64,000 nt of DNA from Acidimicrobiaceae bacterium. Lineage in GTDB: Bacteria > Actinomycetota > Acidimicrobiia > Acidimicrobiales > Aldehydirespiratoraceae. The translations under genes and the position numbers were made by a program. Numbering within the stretch: the stretch's first letter is position 1; every line of letters begins with the position of its first letter. The notes beneath the pieces were generated by a model, which did not search any database, had not been told where the DNA came from, and worked only from the letters and a program-made list of their open reading frames with translations. The stretch spans positions 1 to 64,000 of the forward strand of contig JAPOYA010000003.1 of NCBI GenBank assembly GCA_026706815.1. The letters are read 5' to 3'. Of this stretch, positions 1-7,669 are shown piece by piece.

Positions 1-1
1 C

Positions 2-823
2 CCCCGTGCTCACGGCAGCAGCGCCGACCTTGCCGCTGACCCAGACGTCGATGTCGTCTATGTGGCCAGCGTTCAACCCGCCCATGTCCACGACACCGTG
101 ATGTTCCTCGACGCCGGCAAACATGTGCTGGTCGAGAAGCCGATCGCCCTCAATGCCGCCGAGGTCGACTGCATGACCGCCGCCGCGCAGGCCAACGACC
201 GGTTCTTGATGGAAGCAATGTGGATGCGCTTCAACCCCGCGCACGTCGAGGCGGTCAAGCGCATCAACGCCGGTGACATCGGCAAGGTTCGTCGCATCCA
301 TGCCGACTTCTCGTTCGCCATGCCGTTCTACCCCGGCCACCGGCTCTGGAACCTCGGCACTGGCGGCGGCGCGCTCCTCGACCTCGGCGTGTACCCGCTC
401 ACCTTCGCCTGGTGGATCCTCGGTGAACCCTCCAAGATCACCGCTGCGGGACACGTCGCCGAATCCGGGGTCGACGCCGAAACCACGCTGCTGTGCAGTT
501 GGCCCAACGGGGCGACCGCAACTCTCACCTGTGGCATCGACCTGGTCGGAACCCTGACCGCTCGGGTCGAAGGCACCGATGGATTCATTGAGTTTCCCAC
601 TCCAGCGCACGCCACCAACACGGTCGTTGTGCAAAGCGGCGATGAGCGCGAAGAGATCACCGAGTCGCCCGCATCGCTGCACTATCAGGTCGCCGAAGTC
701 CACCGTTGCCTCGACGCGGGCCAACAGCAGAGCCCGCGAATGACCTGGGCCACAAGCCGCGCCATGATCGCGGCTTGCGACTCGATACGCGCACAGCTCG
801 GCGTCCGCTACCCAAGCGACTGA
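2..823 (+). CDS. Gfo/Idh/MocA family oxidoreductase, 5'-truncated by the window edge
   Basis: The frame is already open at base 2, so the start and the N-terminal glycine-rich nucleotide-binding loop lie outside the window. About 273 residues are visible. They begin in the Rossmann fold with a DVDVVYVAS strand, followed by AGKHVLVEKPIA, the family's EKP motif whose lysine is a conserved active-site residue. The C-terminal half has GGGALLDLGVYPL, typical of the alpha/beta substrate domain. The family performs NAD(P)-dependent oxidation or reduction of sugars, inositols or dihydrodiols in the cytoplasm; the substrate cannot be told from sequence. The first ATG inside the window, at 62, is internal to the domain and is not the real start. 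The gene ends with TGA at 821-823 and the next intact gene is on the opposite strand. Confidence 0.9.
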   Translation, partial: PRAHGSSADLAADPDVDVVYVASVQPAHVHDTVMFLDAGKHVLVEKPIALNAAEVDCMTAAAQANDRFLMEAMWMRFNPAHVEAVKRINAGDIGKVRRIHADFSFAMPFYPGHRLWNLGTGGGALLDLGVYPLTFAWWILGEPSKITAAGHVAESGVDAETTLLCSWPNGATATLTCGIDLVGTLTARVEGTDGFIEFPTPAHATNTVVVQSGDEREEITESPASLHYQVAEVHRCLDAGQQQSPRMTWATSRAMIAACDSIRAQLGVRYPSD

Positions 824-869
824 ACCGCCCGACAACCCCGATTGCCTGGAATCCAAACGTCAGATACCG

Positions 870-1032
870 GCAACCGCGACGTTGTTTGAACTCCGAAGCC
901 AGACGCGCCAGGTCGTCGGGGTCGTGTGTGAGCGCTCCGAACCGCCGCGCGAACCCGCTGATGACGCAGCGTGTCAACGCGGGGACGAGCCAACGCGCAC
1001 AGCGCCTCAGAATCAAAAACTAGGACGGCCAA
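870..1032 (-). pseudogene. Remnant of a VapC-like PIN-domain toxin, internally deleted
   Basis: Reading leftward from an ATG or near-start at 1032, the frame gives AVLVFDSEALCALARPR, which resembles the first strand and helix of a PIN domain, with the first catalytic Asp in FDSEAL. A second frame then gives FGALTHDPDDLARLASEF, which resembles the last PIN strand, the usual form being a TSDPDDLRRLA-type motif. The roughly 70 central residues that carry the other acidic residues are absent and the two parts are out of frame. The start overlaps the end of the antitoxin-like fragment upstream, as in intact vapBC operons. I infer a dead toxin gene produced by an internal deletion. The similarity was recognised by eye and the exact limits are approximate. 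Confidence 0.45.
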
Positions 1033-1160
1033 AGGTTGTCGTAACGTTCAACGAGGTCGGCCGAGACCGGTCCAAACTCTTGATCCAACGATTCGAGGCA
1101 GTCCTCCACGCGATCGCGTTCGAGCTCGTTGGCTACGGCGCGTGCGGAACAGGCACAGTG
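1020..1160 (-). pseudogene. C-terminal fragment of a putative antitoxin paired with the PIN remnant
   Basis: The leftward frame ending with TAG at 1020-1022 encodes ARAVANELERDRVEDCLESL followed by an EFGPVSADLVERY segment and a WPS end. This charged amphipathic helix with an EFGPV turn resembles the toxin-binding tail of small antitoxins next to PIN toxins. No start codon or DNA-binding N-terminus is in frame, because the segment runs back into the 3' end of the FtsK-like gene that stops at 1189. The N-terminal part was probably lost when this locus was joined to the secretion gene. Stop and start of antitoxin and toxin remnants overlap by about 13 bases. The call rests on context and weak resemblance. 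Confidence 0.4.
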
Positions 1161-1188
1161 ACGAATCCTGCCACAGCATGAAATCCAA

Positions 1189-4100
1189 CTACCGGGCACT
1201 GGCCAGCACCACTTGGACGATTTCGAACTCGGAATCTGCGACGAGAACACCGCGGCCGGCGATGTTGGGGAGGTCAAGGCGGGCCGGGAGGGAGACGCCG
1301 AGGAGGTCGCCGTCGATGGGATCGGGTTTCAGCAAGATCCCTACCCTCGACGAACGAATGTCTGCGGCCCAGTGGCCGTAGGCGGAACGAAAGCGATCCG
1401 GTCTCGCCGCGGCCATGATGTGAACTCCCTCCCGAGGTGAGGCCACCAGATCTGCGAGGGTGCCGTTCGAGTCTGTGAGATCCAGGCAATCGTCGATCAA
1501 CACAACCATCGGACCAGACGACAGCGCCTCAACGAGCGATTCGACACCGACGGGCTCACGACCCGTCCGGGCAGCGAGATCACTGCCGTTGCCCGAACCG
1601 TCACCGACGATTACGCAGCGCTCGCCACAAGCGATTGCGACGGCGGCCAACACGTTCGTGCGCCCAGAGCGCGCCGGACCCAGAATCAACGCATGTTCGC
1701 CGCGGTGAAGCCGCAGCGGACTCAGACTCAACTCGCGATCCCCGACCGCCACCAGCAACTCGGTCTCGACAGGCCCGACTTGAGCCGATGCTCCCACGCC
1801 GGGAGCCTCCATCACCACCTCGAGCACACCGACCTTATGGGGCGCAACCGACGGCGCGGCCCAATCACTGCGTGCCAGCACCGACTCAGCCACAGACGGC
1901 GCATCTCTGATCACCTGGGCGATGGCATTGTCGCCGGCGCGCAGCACCCGCCCAGAACCGAACGCCTCGGTCGACTCCTTCACTCCGAACCGCAAAGCGT
2001 CAGAGGGGTCGCTCACGCGGTGCAACAACACCGTCCCGACGGTCGCGGCCATTTGAGGGGGAAGATCAGCCGCACGTCGAAGTGAGACCGCCACAGTCAC
2101 ACCGACAGAGGGCCCGTCAGCCCAGATGCGCTCCAAAGCCTCATGCACACCCTGCTCACGCACCCGATCATGGGCTCGGGACAGACCACCGAGATCATCG
2201 ACCACCAATAAGATCTGCGCCGCCTCCCCATCGCCGGCGCGTCGGCGCGCAATCTCTTCGTCCAGCCAGCGCAGCAACCGGACACGAAGCTCCTTGTCGG
2301 TGGGGCCGACAACCGTGCCGCAATGCGCCAGTCCAATCAGCGGGTCGAGTCCACCGGCGTCGTGGTCGACAATGTGGACATGGGGAGCCGTATCACCGGC
2401 GCCGCGAGTCACTGCCAATGTCGCGGTGGCAAGTGTCGTCGTCGCCCCCATCCCGGGTGCGCTGATCACCACCAGGTGACCGTCATCGAGCGTCCAGCCA
2501 GACACCGTCTGGCGCTGCTCGTCAGGCTCATCAACCAGCAGCCAACCCGAAGGCTCCCCCAGCTCGGATCGGCAAATTTCGCTGGGCAGTGCAGGTGGCC
2601 ACGGCGAACGCGGTGCTCTGCCGCCCGCGCGGACATGGGCCTCGCGGATCGTGGCTACCAGACGCTCCAGATCGGTCGGGCCACTCTGTTCATCAGCAAT
2701 GCGTTCATCAGCAATGCGTGCAGCGAGCGCCTGTGCACCGCCGCGCACACAAACCGCTGCCTCTGTGCTCGAACGCCCCGTCGACAACGCAGACTGAAAT
2801 GGAGTGAACTCACCGGGCCCGAAACGGGCGATCGCCCGACCAGGACGGCCGCGCGGAATCCCCGCAGCGTCACCTGCGTCGATGATGTCGACCGATTCAC
2901 GCGGGTCGCTCACCCGCAGGGCGATCCGACAGGTCGCGTTGGCACGGATGTCGTCGGTGACCACCCCGGCCGGTCGCTGGGTGGCCAACACCATGTGCAC
3001 GCCGAGGCTGCGCCCCCGCTGGGCGATTCCAACCAGAGAATCCAAGAACTCAGGCAAGTCCGCAGCCAGAGAAGCAAACTCGTCGACCACCACCAGCAGA
3101 CGGGGCAGAGGCTCAACCGAAGCACCCTGCGTGCGATTCAGAGCGCTCTGAACCCGATACGCCGCGAGGTCCTCCGCGCCGACCTCGCGCAGGCGATGCT
3201 CCCGATAGCGCAGCTCCGCCTCCAGACAACGCAGCGCGCGAGCTCCGAGACGTTCGTCAAGGTCAGTCACAAGCCCCGCGACATGGGGAAGATCAGCACA
3301 GCAGTCGAAAGCCGCTCCGCCCTTGTAGTCAATGAGCACCATCGCCACATGGTCCGGATCAGCCGACGCCGCCACACCGGCGACCAGCGACCGAAGCAGT
3401 TCAGACTTCCCCGAGCCGGTCGTGCCGCCGATCAGCACGTGCGGGCCGTCCGCGATCAAGTCAAGCACCACAGGCCCCTGCCCGTCTGCGCCTATGGGCG
3501 CCGCCAAATCGGCGTTGCCAGAACTTCGCCGCCACCGACGCCGAATCTCGCGCTCGTCGTCGCCGCTCACACCGAGCAAACCCAACAGGCCGCACGCGGC
3601 TGGAATCCCAGCACCCACCAGAGGCAGCTCGGGATCGTCAAGGCGAGCCAAACGCCGCGCAGCTCGTTGAGCGACCGCTGCGTCGATCCCCCAGCCCAAC
3701 GCAGACCGACCAACCCCATGCTGACGTGGATCGACCAGTTGAACCCGACCCAGATCATCGGCGGTCACCACCAGATCACAACCCGCGGGAAGGCGATGAG
3801 CGTCTTGCACCAACACGATGGCCGCTGTTCGCTCGCTGCCCAGCAGACGTCGGCCGACCGTTGAGCGGCCTTGAAACGGGTCGGCGCCGTCGATCACCGC
3901 GAGAATCACCCGTTCAGCAGCCACGGCCAGCAATGCGTCGGCGGTTCCAACCTCCATCGTGGAGACGACGGTGGCTCCCCGCCGGGCTGTGAGGTGATCA
4001 GCGGTATGGGGCAGCCAACGGCACCAATCCCAAATCTCGGTGTCATCGGCTCCGACCGCGACTGCGAGATCGGCGGGTCCGTGATGCACCGCTGCCTGCA

Positions 4101-5298
4101 GAACAAGAGCTCTCGCCAGTGCCACGGTGACTTCCCGGTCGCCCACCAAACCGACGATTCGTCCCGCCGAGAGATCCACTTCGACCGGCACATCGCTCAT
4201 CAGAGGCAGATCCGCCACGAGGACCGCGGCTCGTTCTGCCGGCGGTTTGTCTTCGGGTGTGACGAGCGTGGGCGAAAACGCCTCGTCTGCCACGCCTATC
4301 GCAACCCGAAAGGCGTCGAGATGTTCGGCGCGGCGTTCCCAGCAATGCACCGAAGGACCCTCGGCCCGGCGCACGACCTCAGCCGGGTCGGGATGCAAGC
4401 CGCGTCGCCGTGTCATCTCAGCGACACGGCACGCCGGCAGGTTCGTCGCCAATCCAGACAAGGCCTCTTCGAGTTTTGCCACCGCACGGCGATGATCCCG
4501 GCGATTGCGGCGACGCCGCTCCCACCAGGCGCCGATCGTGATCACCGGCCCGAGCGCGGCGAACAGCGCAAACAAAGGACTCAACAAAACAGCGATCACC
4601 AGCCCCGCGACGATCGGCAGCACGATCCCCGCCACAGACAGGGCCTCGCTGTCGGCCGGTTCAGGTGCTTCACAAGGTGCGTCGATTTCGGGGAGGCCAA
4701 CATCAGGCAGACGGCGAGGTGGACGGTTGAAAGGGATCGTGCCACCGGAGGCTCCGAGCGCCGAGGTGACCGCCACCGGCCGGTCGTCTGAGACGGTGCG
4801 AATCGTCAAGCGAGTTGCGCCGACGCGCACAATCCCGCCTTCGGGGAACACTGATTCCGCGCCTGGCGGAACCTGGTGGCCGTCGACGGAGGTGCCGTTC
4901 TGGGATTGGTGGTCGACGATCGCGCCGGGTGTGATCGTGCAGTGACGACTCGACACTGTCGGGTCGTCAAGACGCACATCGGCCTGGGATTCGCGCCCCA
5001 CCATCACGCTGCCCGACAGCGGGAACGGGTAGGCCACACCGGCCCGGACGCCGCCGACAATGGCAAGCGTCCGGGCGGTGGGGGTGGCTGTGGCTTGATT
5101 GGGTGCCGTTTCCAGCACCGAACCTTCGCAAAGAGCAACAGACGACAATGGTGCGTCAAGGCTCAGAAGTTGTCCGTCCAGAATCGCAGGCCCAGACACT
5201 CCAAGCGCGGATAGTAGGTCTTCAACCGGTGCGTTCAGATCGCCGATTTCGAGTTCGGCGACCCGTTCGCCAACTTCGCAACGGTGAACGATCCGCAC
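1189..5298 (-). CDS. Type VII secretion-like FtsK/SpoIIIE ATPase with ubiquitin-like and FHA domains (EccC/EssC-like)
   Basis: A 1369-residue membrane ATPase expected to drive export of WXG100-type substrates. Residues 1-62 look like a ubiquitin-like (YukD-type) fold. Residues 78-168 form an FHA phosphothreonine-binding domain, with GR at 101-102, SSRH at 116-119 and NGT at 134-136. Two membrane segments lie at about 221-258, followed by an Arg-rich stretch. The first FtsK domain is complete, with Walker A GGTTGSGKS at 624-632 and Walker B LLVVVDE at 734-740. The second (APGMGATTT near 947) and third (GPARSGRTN near 1207) ATPase domains lack the P-loop lysine, so they may bind nucleotide weakly or act structurally. 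The gene starts 47 bp downstream of the WXG100 gene on the same strand. EccB, EccD and mycosin partners are not in this window. Confidence 0.9.
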   Translation of the reverse strand: MRIVHRCEVGERVAELEIGDLNAPVEDLLSALGVSGPAILDGQLLSLDAPLSSVALCEGSVLETAPNQATATPTARTLAIVGGVRAGVAYPFPLSGSVMVGRESQADVRLDDPTVSSRHCTITPGAIVDHQSQNGTSVDGHQVPPGAESVFPEGGIVRVGATRLTIRTVSDDRPVAVTSALGASGGTIPFNRPPRRLPDVGLPEIDAPCEAPEPADSEALSVAGIVLPIVAGLVIAVLLSPLFALFAALGPVITIGAWWERRRRNRRDHRRAVAKLEEALSGLATNLPACRVAEMTRRRGLHPDPAEVVRRAEGPSVHCWERRAEHLDAFRVAIGVADEAFSPTLVTPEDKPPAERAAVLVADLPLMSDVPVEVDLSAGRIVGLVGDREVTVALARALVLQAAVHHGPADLAVAVGADDTEIWDWCRWLPHTADHLTARRGATVVSTMEVGTADALLAVAAERVILAVIDGADPFQGRSTVGRRLLGSERTAAIVLVQDAHRLPAGCDLVVTADDLGRVQLVDPRQHGVGRSALGWGIDAAVAQRAARRLARLDDPELPLVGAGIPAACGLLGLLGVSGDDEREIRRRWRRSSGNADLAAPIGADGQGPVVLDLIADGPHVLIGGTTGSGKSELLRSLVAGVAASADPDHVAMVLIDYKGGAAFDCCADLPHVAGLVTDLDERLGARALRCLEAELRYREHRLREVGAEDLAAYRVQSALNRTQGASVEPLPRLLVVVDEFASLAADLPEFLDSLVGIAQRGRSLGVHMVLATQRPAGVVTDDIRANATCRIALRVSDPRESVDIIDAGDAAGIPRGRPGRAIARFGPGEFTPFQSALSTGRSSTEAAVCVRGGAQALAARIADERIADEQSGPTDLERLVATIREAHVRAGGRAPRSPWPPALPSEICRSELGEPSGWLLVDEPDEQRQTVSGWTLDDGHLVVISAPGMGATTTLATATLAVTRGAGDTAPHVHIVDHDAGGLDPLIGLAHCGTVVGPTDKELRVRLLRWLDEEIARRRAGDGEAAQILLVVDDLGGLSRAHDRVREQGVHEALERIWADGPSVGVTVAVSLRRAADLPPQMAATVGTVLLHRVSDPSDALRFGVKESTEAFGSGRVLRAGDNAIAQVIRDAPSVAESVLARSDWAAPSVAPHKVGVLEVVMEAPGVGASAQVGPVETELLVAVGDRELSLSPLRLHRGEHALILGPARSGRTNVLAAVAIACGERCVIVGDGSGNGSDLAARTGREPVGVESLVEALSSGPMVVLIDDCLDLTDSNGTLADLVASPREGVHIMAAARPDRFRSAYGHWAADIRSSRVGILLKPDPIDGDLLGVSLPARLDLPNIAGRGVLVADSEFEIVQVVLASAR
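2688..2717. repeat. 15-bp perfect tandem duplication inside the FtsK-like gene
   Basis: The unit GTTCATCAGCAATGC occurs twice in a row. Because 15 is a multiple of three the reading frame is preserved, and the duplication adds a second IADER-like pentad in the linker between the first and second ATPase domains of the leftward gene. Confidence 0.9.
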
Positions 5299-5345
5299 GC
5301 TGAACCTGTCGCACCAGCCGTGAGATCACCGAAAATCCGACAACC

Positions 5346-5621
5346 TCAAACTGTGTCGAGCGCAGAAACACCCGCCTGGAGTTCGCGGCTGATGAACGAC
5401 GAGTGCTCGCCGAGCGCCTCAGACAGATTCATCAGGTTTGGACGAAACTCGGTGTTCCAAAGCTGGTGGAAACGGTCCGCGCGATTGCCTTGCCAGGTTG
5501 TGCCCTCCAGCCCGGACTGAATCGCTCGAATCACGTCCTGCACCGCTTGCTGTTGCCGAGCAAAGTTGCCCGCCAGCTGCTCCATTTGTGACTTGCTCAT
5601 GACCAGCATGTCGCCCGCCAT
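5346..5621 (-). CDS. WXG100 family protein (ESAT-6-like secreted substrate)
   Basis: A 91-residue protein of the normal WXG100 size. A central Trp-x-Gly turn (TWQGNRADRF, residues about 42-51) separates two amphipathic helices, the pattern of EsxA/CFP-10-type helical hairpins exported by type VII systems. No signal peptide is present, as expected for the family. Internal methionines at positions 5 and 8 are alternative starts, but a strong Shine-Dalgarno sequence, AAGGAGGA at 5625-5632, sits three bases upstream of the ATG at 5619-5621 and favours that start. The FtsK-like ATPase gene follows 47 bp downstream on the same strand, so the pair is probably one transcript. I infer that this protein is the cognate substrate or a structural co-export partner of that ATPase. 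Confidence 0.92.
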   Translation of the reverse strand: MAGDMLVMSKSQMEQLAGNFARQQQAVQDVIRAIQSGLEGTTWQGNRADRFHQLWNTEFRPNLMNLSEALGEHSSFISRELQAGVSALDTV

Positions 5622-5749
5622 ATGTCCTCCTTAACTTCAGTGGTTGACAGAGGGGGAAATATGGATCGGGGATCCGCTGGAGCAACTCTCGCAGATTTCA
5701 ACTTGAAAAGCAACTAAATACTCCAAAAAATATTTAAAACACTCGCTGT
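5622..5749 (-). promoter_or_regulatory. Leader and likely promoter of the WXG100-FtsK operon
   Basis: A 128-bp gap between the leftward WXG100 gene and the end of the upstream crotonase gene. It contains the strong Shine-Dalgarno sequence at 5625-5632 and a conspicuous AT-rich block at about 5701-5741, which stands out in this GC-rich window. The block is the most likely place for the leftward promoter, with candidate -10 hexamers such as TATTTA on the minus strand. No exact transcription start can be fixed by eye. Confidence 0.5.
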
Positions 5750-6547
5750 TCAGGTCTGATCGCTCGAAATCTCACGTTTGACCGCCCCGAGCGGGTCCGC
5801 TCTGAAGGCTTGCACGGAAGCTTGATGGGCGGCGAGTGCCTGGAATTCTTGGCCGGCGCGTATCGCAGCGCGCCCGCCGGCGACGTCGAACTGGCGGTGA
5901 ACCATGCGCTTGTGCAGTTGTGCCAGATCGGTCGGGATCGCCGCGACGCGCTGCGCGACCTGCAGCACAGCCGCCTCTAGCTCAGCTGCGGGATAGGACC
6001 GATTGGCCCAGCCGACACGAGCCGACTCCACTCCGTCGATCACGTCACCTGTCAGCATTGCTTCCATGGCGTGACGCAAACCCAGCAGCGGTTCGTGATA
6101 CTGCCAATCCGGCGGCGAAGCGACCCGCACAACCGGATAGCTGATCTGCGCGTCATCGGCGACATAGACAAGATCACACGCCGAGGCCAACTCAGTCGCC
6201 CCGGCCATCGCATAGCCGTGTACCTGGGCAATCACAGGCTTCGCCAAATCCCAGATCGAGAACCAGCCGTCGCTGGCCTGGCGACTCCAAGCCCCGTCAC
6301 CGGGCGCCGAATGATACGGCGTGTGGGCCATCAGCGGGCTGCGCAGGTCATATCCCGACGAGAAGCAAACACCGGCGCCGCGCACAATCGACACGTGAAC
6401 GTCGGAGTCGTGGTCATGTTCCTGCAACGCGGCGAACAACTCAGCTCGCAAGGGGGTGGAGATGGCGTTGCGCTTGTCAGGCCGGTTCAACGTCACATAA
6501 CGAACCTGCGGCGCCGCTTGCTCCACAGTCACCAAATTCTCACTCAT
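5750..6547 (-). CDS. Enoyl-CoA hydratase/isomerase (crotonase) family protein
   Basis: A crotonase-fold acyl-CoA enzyme of about 265 residues. An oxyanion-hole segment (VCFSSGYDL) and AGATELASACDL carry the backbone amides expected to polarise the thioester. The glutamate in ATEL aligns with the first catalytic Glu of rat enoyl-CoA hydratase. The second catalytic Glu (QPE in the rat enzyme) appears replaced in SYPVVRVASPPD, so hydratase activity is doubtful and isomerase, hydrolase or decarboxylase chemistry is possible. I chose the ATG at 6547 over the upstream one at 6580 because it overlaps the stop of the LLM gene (ATGAGTGA) and a GAGGAA ribosome site precedes it. The two genes are therefore translationally coupled and probably act in one pathway. 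Confidence 0.85.
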   Translation of the reverse strand: MSENLVTVEQAAPQVRYVTLNRPDKRNAISTPLRAELFAALQEHDHDSDVHVSIVRGAGVCFSSGYDLRSPLMAHTPYHSAPGDGAWSRQASDGWFSIWDLAKPVIAQVHGYAMAGATELASACDLVYVADDAQISYPVVRVASPPDWQYHEPLLGLRHAMEAMLTGDVIDGVESARVGWANRSYPAAELEAAVLQVAQRVAAIPTDLAQLHKRMVHRQFDVAGGRAAIRAGQEFQALAAHQASVQAFRADPLGAVKREISSDQT

Positions 6548-7628
6548 CGGATTCCTCGCTCCCCGCGCCGTCAACGGCACTCGTGTGCATGGTTTCTCGG
6601 CTGCCGGTCACATCAGCGGCGACCTCAAGGCCTTCGGTGGAGTTGCTCCGCACAATCAGCCCTGTCACTCCGGCCGGTACGACCTCGTGCCAGCGGTTCC
6701 GGCAACGTTGTGCCGATCCGAACAGAGAGCCGGAGTCGATGTACTCATCGGGCACGGCAGCGATCGCCTCGTCCTTGCGCCCGGCCAACCACAGATCCTG
6801 GATCCGTTGAGCGGCCTCGGGAAAACCCCGCCGGGCCATCGCCTCTTTGTGGAAGTTCTTGCTCTCGCTGCCCATACCTCCCACATACATCCCGGCCAAG
6901 GGCTTCTTCGCCTCAATAGCGGCTTTCACATCGTCGGTGATCTCTATCGTCAGCCCGCCCATGATGTCGAAATCATCGGGACGGCCGCCCCGGCGAGCCC
7001 AACCCCGCTCAAGATTCGGTCCGTGTGCCTGCCATCCATCGGCTCCATAACCCATCGGGAGCCAGCCGTCACAGACCTCAGCCGCCAACGCCGTGTTCAG
7101 CGGCGCGCCGGCCGCAATCCAGATCTCGATGTCGCCCACAGGATGCAGGATCGATTTGAGGGCCTTCGATTGACCGATAGCACCCGGACCCCTATAAGGC
7201 AGTGAGATCTCAGCGCCGTCGTGGCTCACGGGCCCCTCTCGGGCGATGACCTTGCGCATGATCGCCACGTAGTCGCGCAGCCTGTTGACCGGTGATCCCC
7301 ACGGCTGGCCGTACCAGCCCTCCACGATCTGGGGCCCCGAGACGCCCAAACCGACAATGACCCGATTTCCGCCGGCCATCGCGTCGATCGTCAACGCGGC
7401 CATGGCCGTAGCCGCGGGAGTGCGGGCTGCCAGTTGCACGACCCCGGTCGCCAACTTGATCCGGTCGGTGTGGGCAGCAAGAAAAGCCAGCGGAGTCAAA
7501 GCATCGGAGCCATAGGCCTCAGCCGTCCATACCGAGTGATACCCGAGCCGTTCAACGAACTGCACCTGTTCAACCGGAACCTCGAGATGCGCCGCACGGT
7601 ACAGATCAAGTCCCAGACCGAGTTTCAC
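6540..7628 (-). CDS. LLM-class flavin/F420-dependent oxidoreductase
   Basis: About 362 residues with the luciferase-like TIM-barrel signature. The N-terminus LGLGLDLY is followed by GYHSVWTAEAYGSDALTPL, then TGVVQLAARTPAATAM and a phosphate-binding GLGVSGPQIVEGWYG segment typical of F420-dependent family members in Actinobacteria. Such enzymes transfer hydride between F420H2 and organic substrates in the cytoplasm; the substrate here is unknown. A TTG at 7637 is possible as start, but the GTG at 7626-7628 fits the family N-terminus better. The gene overlaps the downstream crotonase by 8 bp. It is divergent from the MFS exporter across only about 40 bp, so their promoters must overlap, suggesting joint control of uptake or efflux and metabolism of one compound class. 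Confidence 0.88.
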   Translation of the reverse strand: MKLGLGLDLYRAAHLEVPVEQVQFVERLGYHSVWTAEAYGSDALTPLAFLAAHTDRIKLATGVVQLAARTPAATAMAALTIDAMAGGNRVIVGLGVSGPQIVEGWYGQPWGSPVNRLRDYVAIMRKVIAREGPVSHDGAEISLPYRGPGAIGQSKALKSILHPVGDIEIWIAAGAPLNTALAAEVCDGWLPMGYGADGWQAHGPNLERGWARRGGRPDDFDIMGGLTIEITDDVKAAIEAKKPLAGMYVGGMGSESKNFHKEAMARRGFPEAAQRIQDLWLAGRKDEAIAAVPDEYIDSGSLFGSAQRCRNRWHEVVPAGVTGLIVRSNSTEGLEVAADVTGSRETMHTSAVDGAGSEESDE

Positions 7629-7669
7629 GGCTTCCAACTTACGGGGCCGACCGATAGCGTGCGCAACTG

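Noticed and set aside
2323-3864. Long rightward open frame of 513 codons
   Set aside because: It lies opposite the FtsK-like gene, has no family features, and its composition is Arg/His/Gln-rich as in antisense shadows of GC-rich genes.
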